64,000 nucleotides of DNA, taken from NCBI RefSeq assembly GCF_025502585.1, contig NZ_CP106679.1, positions 725,001 to 789,000 of the forward strand. Reading direction: 5' to 3'. The notes under the pieces were generated by a model. It did no database searches. It was given only the letters and a program-made list of their open reading frames with translations, and was not told the origin of the DNA. A program made the translations under genes and the position numbers. This document shows, in pieces, positions 44,171-51,284 of the stretch. Numbering within the stretch: position 1 is the first letter of the stretch; each line of letters begins with the position of its first letter. Source of the stretch: Reichenbachiella agarivorans (lineage in GTDB: Bacteria > Bacteroidota > Bacteroidia > Cytophagales > Cyclobacteriaceae).

Positions 44171-45384
44171 AACAACCTATCCCTATATTGGTATTCATCT
44201 ACAACAGCTACAGGGACCCCTTGTTTCAAAACCTGCTATTGCGCTACATCAAAACCTTGAGCGAAAACGGCTGTTACAGGTTTGACCTAATCACTTTCGA
44301 ACAGCCCGAATATGCACTGACTGCCGAAGAAACACAACAAGAAAAGAAAGAACTAGAGGATTACAACATCTACTGGCACCCTAGGAAATTCCACACGGGA
44401 CGATTTCTACTGATCAAAAAGGCCATTGACGTGATTACTACTTTCTTTCTTGTGTTCAGTATAAAGTTAAAATACAAGACTCAATACATTTTTGCATTTG
44501 CCAATGTGGCAGCAGCCATTTCAGTAATATTCACTCGTTTGCTCAATCTCAAACTGGTGATCTATAGTTATGAACCTCATAGTGATTTCATGGTCGAACT
44601 CGGACTATGGCAAAAGAGTAGTTGGAACTATCTAATCCTCAATAGTTTAGAAAAAATGGCTGCTCGACATGCCAGCGACATCATGACAGGCACTATTCAC
44701 ATGGTCGAAAAATTGAAAGCTGAAGGGATAAAAGCCAAAGTATATCGCGCTCCCACCGCTGTAGATTCTGGGACTTTTTATTTCAAGCCCGAAGCAAGGT
44801 ACGAATTGAGAAAATCCCTAGACGTACATGACAAGACTGTATATATATACCCAGGCAAACTAGGCGGCCTCTATTATGAAAGGGAAATCATCAACCTATT
44901 CGCAGCACTCTATGCTCATGACGACCATGCCTTCTTTTTGATAGCGACAAACTACGATCATGACAAGATTGTCACATGGATGAAAGAAGAAAACATTCCT
45001 CAAAGTGCTTATCATTTGAGACCGTTTATTCCGTCCAGCCAAATGCCCGACTATCTCAGCGCAGCTGATATGGGCATAGTGGCAATCCCACCTACTCCCT
45101 CCCAAAAATTTAGGTCTCCCACAAAAGTCGCCGAATACTTGCTTTGCGGGTTGCCATACATTGTTTGCAAGGGTATCTCAGAAGACGATACAATAGCAAA
45201 AGAACACAAAGTTGGTATAGTTTTAAATCAATATTCTAAAAACAATGCGGTATCTGACATGACAAGAATATCTGCATTGTTACTGGTAGATAAATCCGTG
45301 ATGCAACAAAGGTGTATCAACATTGGGTTGACATATAGATCGTATCAAAATATTATCAATGTACTTTATAATATCTTTGTATGA
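44167..45384 (+). CDS. Glycosyltransferase, GT4 group 1
   Basis: A 405-residue GT-B enzyme. The N-terminal half (RFDLITFEQPEYAL, KLVIYSYEPHSDFMVELGLW) resembles Glyco_transf_4 acceptor domains. The C-terminal half carries YPGKLGGLYYEREIINLFAAL and the donor-site segments DYLSAADMGIVAIPPTPSQKFRSPTKVAEYLLCGLPYIVCKG. Last of three overlapping glycosyltransferase genes (4-bp overlap with the previous one). The DNA of its last 200 bp becomes more AT-rich toward the following sulfotransferase. Confidence 0.85.
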   Translation: MKQPIPILVFIYNSYRDPLFQNLLLRYIKTLSENGCYRFDLITFEQPEYALTAEETQQEKKELEDYNIYWHPRKFHTGRFLLIKKAIDVITTFFLVFSIKLKYKTQYIFAFANVAAAISVIFTRLLNLKLVIYSYEPHSDFMVELGLWQKSSWNYLILNSLEKMAARHASDIMTGTIHMVEKLKAEGIKAKVYRAPTAVDSGTFYFKPEARYELRKSLDVHDKTVYIYPGKLGGLYYEREIINLFAALYAHDDHAFFLIATNYDHDKIVTWMKEENIPQSAYHLRPFIPSSQMPDYLSAADMGIVAIPPTPSQKFRSPTKVAEYLLCGLPYIVCKGISEDDTIAKEHKVGIVLNQYSKNNAVSDMTRISALLLVDKSVMQQRCINIGLTYRSYQNIINVLYNIFV

Positions 45385-45474
45385 TAAAGTACATAACCTA
45401 CATGAAAGCAACCTTCTATAGTTAGAGATATATTGAGCTTGCCTAAAGAATCGTAAATCAAACAAATTCTAAAA

Positions 45475-46419
45475 TTGAATAGAATCGCTAAGAGAATCAA
45501 ACTTGAGATAAAACTCTTACTTCTCAATATTATCAAACACTTCAAGTCTTTTCCTCGTGAAAACTCTATCCTTATTTTCAGTGATCCAAGAGGAGGAAGT
45601 ACATGGTTAGCAGAACTCCTCAATCATATCCCCAATTCTATTATCTATTGGGAACCACTAGCTCCGAATCACAACAAATACATTCGTAAAATAAACTTTG
45701 GATGGAGACAACACATTCCTGAAAATGCAAATTGGCAAAAGGCAAACAATGCATTTGATAAAATATTACAACTAAACCCTCTCAATGAGTGGACTACCAA
45801 GAGATTCAACGTCTCCAACTACGTAGATTGTAAAATACCTATCATTAAATTTTGTAGAGGAAACCATTTGATACATTGGTTGTGCAACCAATATCAGTTC
45901 AAGTACAAACCGATTGTGTTATTGAGGCATCCTTTTGCAGTAGTAGCTTCTCAACTAAAACAAGGGGGATGGGATTATACATTTGATGGCTTCACCATAC
46001 CAAATATGTCTCACAACGATACTTATCTCAAAAACAAAGAGTTTTTAGAATCCTTACAATCAAAAGAAGAGAGCCTAGTCGCAATTTGGTGCATTACCAA
46101 TAGAGAATTACAACTACCCAATAGCAAATGGATCCTCTGCTTTTATGAAGATCTACTATTGAATACCAGCGAAGCAATCGAAGATATTTTAAAAGAATGG
46201 AAAATAGAAATGCCAAAAAACCTATACGGCAATCTACATAAAGCGAGTTTTACGACTGTAGACCTGGCAGAAGACAGTTCTCAGAAACAATTAGCAAAGT
46301 GGCACCATTATTTTAATGATGAAATGCAGTTGAAATTACAACGCGTTTTAAACCACTTTGAGATCAATATTTACTCTAAAGATTCGTTGTATCCCATTAA
46401 CAGATACAAGAATGTATAA
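45475..46419 (+). CDS. Sulfotransferase-like protein
   Basis: A 314-residue P-loop sulfotransferase candidate. The PAPS-binding loop is ILIFSDPRGGSTWLAELLNH, and the 3'-phosphate segment is IVLLRHPFAVVASQLKQGG with the conserved R and S. The C-terminal part (ILCFYEDLLLN) matches the family pattern. The start is a TTG at 45475; no ATG fits. The gene is AT-rich and preceded by a 90-bp gap, so it may be a late addition to the locus. It overlaps the PKD gene by 8 bp. Acceptor not known. Confidence 0.78.
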   Translation: MNRIAKRIKLEIKLLLLNIIKHFKSFPRENSILIFSDPRGGSTWLAELLNHIPNSIIYWEPLAPNHNKYIRKINFGWRQHIPENANWQKANNAFDKILQLNPLNEWTTKRFNVSNYVDCKIPIIKFCRGNHLIHWLCNQYQFKYKPIVLLRHPFAVVASQLKQGGWDYTFDGFTIPNMSHNDTYLKNKEFLESLQSKEESLVAIWCITNRELQLPNSKWILCFYEDLLLNTSEAIEDILKEWKIEMPKNLYGNLHKASFTTVDLAEDSSQKQLAKWHHYFNDEMQLKLQRVLNHFEINIYSKDSLYPINRYKNV

Positions 46420-49400
46420 GTTATTCGCAATTTTTTCTATAATTATTTTAGGGTTGTGTAGCACTAATAGTTACTCACAGTGTCCGATTGCCGATTTCTC
46501 CGTTTCATCAAACATTTGTAAAGAAGAATCCTTTACTCCTACAAACAATTCCATAAATTCAAATAGTTCATATTGGACATTATGTGAAGATCAACTATCA
46601 GCATCCCTTTTAACTCCAGAAGAAGTTTATATCTCATCTAATTTAGCTTTTGTTTATGACTTTGACTTTGTTGACCATAACCGTATTTTGGCAATTAGAA
46701 ACAACGGGGTTCCTTATGTCTTGACACTAGACGATAATTTAGCAACCCTCGAGAACATCACCATACTAGCAGATGGAGAAAGTTTCAGCAATCTTCCTAG
46801 AGATGTTGAGACCATTTGGATGGGTACCGACCTTATTGCTCTATTCACAAACTCCTCGGGCTCAACAAACATTACTAGAGCTATTTGGTCCAATGGAGAC
46901 CTGACTCAAGAACCTGCCTATGATTTAATAACTGGTATGACGACAATTTCACAAACCAATGGACTCGATATCATTCAAGAGGGAAACAACTATTACGCAT
47001 TGGTGGGGAAAAATTCGTCCAACCTATTATCTATACTCAACTTTGGGAATGATATGACCAGCGTACCTTCTGTGAGTAGTTTCAATATTTCAGGAATCTC
47101 CAATATAAATGGAATAAGCCTTCAAAAAGAATGCAATACTTGGGTAGGTCTTGTCACTTCAAGAAGTAGTAATAAGTTAGTCAAACTTACATGGAATAGT
47201 GGACTTGCCAACACCCCCACTGTACAAGAGATAACTGTATCAAGTATTGATTGGAGTGCCCCAACGAAAGTAAAGCTAGTTGTTGATCAAGGATATTATT
47301 ATGCCTTTGTTCAGCTTGACAACAGTGACATTTTCCGTTTTGACTTTGGTTACTCCATGACAGCCTCACCTACCATCTCACAGTTGACAGGACTCTCTTC
47401 AGGAGGGTATGGAATTGATATAACTCAAAATTCTAATAAGCAATGGAGATTATTTAGCATCGACTATTCTAGCGATGAAGGCCTATATGCTGTAGGCTTT
47501 GAAAGCACTTGTGATCGCAACCTACTGACATCTATTGAAGACAGTCCTACTTTTTCGCTTGAGACATCTGGCATCTATGAACTTAAACTAGTTTCGTTTG
47601 ATGAAAATGGAAATTTCAATACTTCCAGTGATTTCATTACGGTATCGAATGATACCGCCCCTACCATCTCTTTCTCCTCATCAGACAATGAATGTATAGG
47701 GCAATCCAATACATTCGCTCCAATAGATGCAGGTGGACTCTCATATGAATGGAGTTTTGACGGTGGGAATACTGTGGGTAGTACTGACTCTAATCCTACA
47801 CATACTTTTTCGCAAGTAGGGGACAGTATCGTCACACTCACCGTTACCGATGGCACTTGCTCCAATTTTGTGCAAGACACCATCAGCATCTACCCTGTCC
47901 CTCCTACGCCAAGTTTTACCCCGAGCGCTGCACCCTACTGTACCAATGCAGAAATCATATACACCAACAGCTCAGACGAGACCGGCTATGAAGGAGCCAC
48001 GCTGAGCTATCTCTGGGACTATGGAGATGGCAACAGCGAGACACAAAAGGATGGCAGCAATGTGTATGTTGCCGATGGTGACTACACCATCGAGCTCACC
48101 ATGTCCATCCCTGGCTGTTCCACTTCGCATACTGATGATATACAGATCATAGCAGGCCCTGCAGCTGATTTTGTGATGGACAAGGATTGCTTTGGAGAGA
48201 CGACGGAGTTCACCAATGTAACCATTGGGACTAACCTCATCAATCCTGCCTGGGATTTCGGAGATGGATTGGGTTCGGCTACAGTCCTCAACCCTAGCTA
48301 TACTTATGGCTCGACAGGGGAATTTGATGTGACACTAGCCATGGAAAACAGCGATGGTTGTCACAGCGAGATCACTCGTACCATCCGAATCAATGGCACT
48401 CCAGAAGTCGCCTTTGTCAATACGCCTGGTTGTCAAGGGCAAGAGGTACAATTCACAGACGAATCCACACCTGGCGATGTACTCAACAACCTACAAAGCT
48501 GGGTATGGGACTTTGATGGATTGGGAGATTCTGGAGCGCAAAATCCAAGTTTTGCCTTTGACGAAATGCGCACCTACCAAGTCTCTCTGACCGTCACCAA
48601 CACGGGCAATTGCAGTAACACAGCCACACAGGCAGTCATCATACGTCCCACACCCCTCGCGGACTTCAACATCGACCTAGGCTGTATCTCCACCGCTACC
48701 GAGTTTGTAGACATGAGCCAGAGCCAAGATGACAACCAAATATCCTCATGGTATTGGGTAATCAATGGTCAAGAGTACTTTACACAGGATGTCTCCAAAA
48801 CCTTCTCTACCGCAGGCACTTACCAGGCAACGCTCTCCGTGACTCCAACCAATCTCTGCGTAGCGGTGGTAGAAAAAGAATTTACGGTTTTCAACAAACC
48901 AATCGCGGCATTTAGTGAGGTCAACAATTGTGACAATGAAACAACCATCTTTACAGACCAAACCCTATCAGAAGGTCCTGCCATCGTATCCAGAGTGTGG
49001 GACTTTGATGGCAAAGGAAGTTCAAATGGTACACAGACCGCATTTGACTTTGGTACAGCAGACGACTATGATGTAAGCCTCCGAGTCACGGACGAATTGG
49101 GATGTATCAGTACTACCAGCCAGACGGTCACCATTCATTCGTCACCCACTGCAGCCTTTGAGGTTTCCAATGAATTTGGAGGAGCTCCCTTGACAGTAGA
49201 TTACATCAACAATTCTAACAACGGACTGACCTATCTTTGGGATTTTGGAATTGCTAATCACACGAGCCAAGAGGAAAACCCCTCCTACACATACACCGAA
49301 ATCGGTGACTATGTCACTCAACTCATTGCCTACAATGAGTTTTGCAGTGACTCTGCCTACATCGACATTTTGGTCGCTGACCCTTTGTTGGACTTGCAAT

Positions 49401-49969
49401 TGACCAAAATAGAAACCAAAGCAACAGGCAACACGGTTCAAATATGGCTCACAGCCTACAATGGCAGCACCTTCAATCTGGATGGCTTTGATATCCAGAT
49501 TGATTTTGAAAGTCAAAATTCTATCTTTGAATCCTACGATGAGCTCTTGCCAAGAGACCGCACAGTGACTTTCCCTTTGAGTTTTCACCTCCCTGCTGAA
49601 GACAACAATGTGGACTACCTCTGTGTTACCCTGCGAGACAGAGAACCCTCGCTGACCGATTTGGATTTGCTCAACAACAAGGGCTGTGTCAACTTTGAAC
49701 AGGATCTCGTCATCCAAAAACCCTACCCCAACCCTGTACCAGCAGGTAACGACCTGCTGTACATCCAAGCCATATTGCCAAGCAAATCACCAGTCCAGCT
49801 CTATATGATCAGTGCCACTGGCAGTATTTTGTACTCGGAGACCTACACTGAGATCAGCAGTGGGCTCAATACATTTGTGATCGATACACATGATACCAAG
49901 GGAGGCATGTATTTCGTCAAAATAGTCTATGGAGGTAAAGAAAAAACCCAAAAGGTGATTAAGTTGTAG
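46412..49969 (+). CDS. Large PKD-repeat surface protein with T9SS sorting domain
   Basis: 1185 residues from ATG 46412 with a signal peptide (LFAIFSIIILGLCSTNSYSQ). Residues about 40-380 form a beta-repeat region that may be a propeller (repeated NxDxxR and FGNDM/FGYSM segments). About seven PKD-like domains follow from residue 412 to 995 (YEWSFDGG, YLWDYGDG, PAWDFGDG, WVWDFDG, WYWVING, RVWDFDG and LWDFG). A linker and a type A T9SS C-terminal domain end the protein (PYPNPVPAGNDLL to GGMYFVKIV). Probably a cell-surface adhesin or fibre. Base composition changes inside the gene near 47.9 kb. Stop codon is followed by an octamer tract. Confidence 0.85.
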   Translation: MYKLFAIFSIIILGLCSTNSYSQCPIADFSVSSNICKEESFTPTNNSINSNSSYWTLCEDQLSASLLTPEEVYISSNLAFVYDFDFVDHNRILAIRNNGVPYVLTLDDNLATLENITILADGESFSNLPRDVETIWMGTDLIALFTNSSGSTNITRAIWSNGDLTQEPAYDLITGMTTISQTNGLDIIQEGNNYYALVGKNSSNLLSILNFGNDMTSVPSVSSFNISGISNINGISLQKECNTWVGLVTSRSSNKLVKLTWNSGLANTPTVQEITVSSIDWSAPTKVKLVVDQGYYYAFVQLDNSDIFRFDFGYSMTASPTISQLTGLSSGGYGIDITQNSNKQWRLFSIDYSSDEGLYAVGFESTCDRNLLTSIEDSPTFSLETSGIYELKLVSFDENGNFNTSSDFITVSNDTAPTISFSSSDNECIGQSNTFAPIDAGGLSYEWSFDGGNTVGSTDSNPTHTFSQVGDSIVTLTVTDGTCSNFVQDTISIYPVPPTPSFTPSAAPYCTNAEIIYTNSSDETGYEGATLSYLWDYGDGNSETQKDGSNVYVADGDYTIELTMSIPGCSTSHTDDIQIIAGPAADFVMDKDCFGETTEFTNVTIGTNLINPAWDFGDGLGSATVLNPSYTYGSTGEFDVTLAMENSDGCHSEITRTIRINGTPEVAFVNTPGCQGQEVQFTDESTPGDVLNNLQSWVWDFDGLGDSGAQNPSFAFDEMRTYQVSLTVTNTGNCSNTATQAVIIRPTPLADFNIDLGCISTATEFVDMSQSQDDNQISSWYWVINGQEYFTQDVSKTFSTAGTYQATLSVTPTNLCVAVVEKEFTVFNKPIAAFSEVNNCDNETTIFTDQTLSEGPAIVSRVWDFDGKGSSNGTQTAFDFGTADDYDVSLRVTDELGCISTTSQTVTIHSSPTAAFEVSNEFGGAPLTVDYINNSNNGLTYLWDFGIANHTSQEENPSYTYTEIGDYVTQLIAYNEFCSDSAYIDILVADPLLDLQLTKIETKATGNTVQIWLTAYNGSTFNLDGFDIQIDFESQNSIFESYDELLPRDRTVTFPLSFHLPAEDNNVDYLCVTLRDREPSLTDLDLLNNKGCVNFEQDLVIQKPYPNPVPAGNDLLYIQAILPSKSPVQLYMISATGSILYSETYTEISSGLNTFVIDTHDTKGGMYFVKIVYGGKEKTQKVIKL

Positions 49970-49972
49970 ATC

Positions 49973-50012
49973 GTTGACTAGTTAGCTGGTTGGCTGGTTT
50001 TCTGGTTAGCTG
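49973..50012. repeat. Octamer tract after the PKD gene
   Basis: GTTGACTA, GTTAGCTG, GTTGGCTG, GTTTTCTG, GTTAGCTG: five in-phase 8-bp units starting 4 bp after the stop codon. Confidence 0.65.
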
Positions 50013-50137
50013 GTAAACCGATTCTTGATAAGTCGCTCTGAGTACCTCTTAGGGTCAATATGCAGCCTCGACCATAAAAAATTTTCTACTGATAAATCAA
50101 ACTATCAGAAGAATCTCGTATATTATATTCCGTTCAT

Positions 50138-50145
50138 TACATTTG
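50138..50145 (+). promoter_or_regulatory. -7 box upstream of the Lrp gene (TACATTTG)
   Basis: A perfect TAnnTTTG 55 bp before the Lrp start. Confidence 0.5.
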
Positions 50146-50200
50146 CATAAAATAATATTCCGACAACCCGACTAAACTTACCCATAGACTGAACAACACC

Positions 50201-50683
50201 ATGAAAGGAAATCTCAAAATTGACAAAATCGACAAAAAAATTCTTGCCATCCTCCAATCCAACGGAAAAATCACCAACGCCAAGCTCTCTGAGGAGATAG
50301 GTCTCTCACCAGCTCCCACACTCGAACGAGTCAAAAAACTAGAGCAATCAGGTGTGATCAAAAGCTACCATGCAGAACTCAACTCCGAGATGCTAGGTTT
50401 AGGAGTCAATACATTCGTACAGGTCACACTCAAGGGACACAACAAACAAAACATTGATTCTTTCCTTTCCAAAATCAATGAAATAGAAGAGGTGGTAGAA
50501 TGTCACCACATCACAGGATCGGGAGATTTCATCCTCAAAGTCATGGCACAAGACATCGCATCTTATCAATTGCTGATGCTCGAAAAAGTCTCTGACATAG
50601 ATACCGTAGATAGCTTGCAGTCTATGGTAATTTTGTCTACTTTCAAGAACAGCAAACAAATTCCATTACCACAGTCTATATAA
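50201..50683 (+). CDS. Lrp/AsnC family transcriptional regulator
   Basis: A 160-residue regulator with the Lrp architecture: helix-turn-helix (KIDKIDKKILAILQSNGKITNAKLSEEIGLSPAPTLERVKKLEQSG) at about 5-55 and a C-terminal RAM ligand-binding domain (VTLKGHNKQNIDSFLSKINEIEEVVECHHITGSGDFILKVMAQD). Small amino acids probably modulate its octamer state. The next gene begins 5 bp after its stop and codes a PRPP-binding enzyme, so it may control that gene among others. High confidence in family, low in ligand. Confidence 0.92.
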   Translation: MKGNLKIDKIDKKILAILQSNGKITNAKLSEEIGLSPAPTLERVKKLEQSGVIKSYHAELNSEMLGLGVNTFVQVTLKGHNKQNIDSFLSKINEIEEVVECHHITGSGDFILKVMAQDIASYQLLMLEKVSDIDTVDSLQSMVILSTFKNSKQIPLPQSI

Positions 50684-50688
50684 ACGCA

Positions 50689-51189
50689 ATGCCACAGGAT
50701 TTAATACTTGATGCCGCTCAGATCGACCAACGCATCATCAGGATAGCCTATCAGATTTATGAAAATCACATGGACGAAAAGCACCTGATATTGGCAGGTG
50801 TCTCTGACAATGGCCATGAGTTTGCCAAACTACTGGAGCAGCAGCTCAAAAGCATCTCTGACCTAGCACTGACAGTAGGCAAAGTGGACATCAACAAAGA
50901 CGCGCCTTTTTCGGCTGAAATCGCCTTGGATTTGGATGACAAGGAGTTGGTGAAAAAATCCGTCATATTGATAGATGATGTTCTCAATTCTGGCAAGACT
51001 GCTGCATTTGCGCTCAAAGCCTTGCTCAAAGTCAATGTCAAAACCATTGATGTAGCAGTGATGGTCAACAGGAGCCACAAGGCGTTTCCCATCTATCCAA
51101 AATACTCAGGCTACGAACTAGCCACCACGATCAACGAGCACGTCACCGTACAGTTCAAAGGAAAAGATAAAGGAGTATATCTATCCTGA
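50689..51189 (+). CDS. Phosphoribosyltransferase-domain protein (PyrR-like)
   Basis: A 166-residue type I phosphoribosyltransferase. The PRPP loop is SVILIDDVLNSGKTAAFALKAL, and the flexible-loop and start motifs (LDAAQIDQRIIRIAYQIYENHMD, LILAGVSDNGHEFAKLL) resemble PyrR uracil phosphoribosyltransferase/regulators. It follows an Lrp gene by 5 bp. No PyrR-type attenuator hairpin was recognised nearby, so a regulatory role in pyrimidine synthesis is uncertain; a nucleobase salvage role is equally possible. The stop is followed by a heptamer tract. Confidence 0.85.
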   Translation: MPQDLILDAAQIDQRIIRIAYQIYENHMDEKHLILAGVSDNGHEFAKLLEQQLKSISDLALTVGKVDINKDAPFSAEIALDLDDKELVKKSVILIDDVLNSGKTAAFALKALLKVNVKTIDVAVMVNRSHKAFPIYPKYSGYELATTINEHVTVQFKGKDKGVYLS

Positions 51190-51284
51190 AAAGAGTTAAG
51201 AAACAAGACCCAAGAATCAAGACTTTTATGCAAGTCTTGATTCTTGGGTCTAGAAATTTAATGTCTAAAATCTAACCATCCAAC
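51190..51284. repeat. Two back-to-back heptamer tracts in a convergent spacer
   Basis: From the upstream stop: AAAAGAG, TTAAGAA, ACAAGAC, CCAAGAA, TCAAGAC. On the minus strand from the M16 stop: GGTTAGA, TTTTAGA, CATTAAA, TTTCTAG, ACCCAAG, AATCAAG. The tracts meet in the hairpin at 51206-51251. Confidence 0.7.
51206..51251. terminator. Bidirectional terminator hairpin, 20-bp perfect stem
   Basis: 51206-51225 is the exact reverse complement of 51232-51251, with the 6-nt loop TTATGC. It lies between the convergent phosphoribosyltransferase and M16 genes. There is no clear T run on either side. Confidence 0.75.

Noticed and set aside
50689-51189. PyrR attenuation leader for the phosphoribosyltransferase
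   Set aside because: The gap to the Lrp gene is only 5 bp and no alternating hairpins were found upstream.
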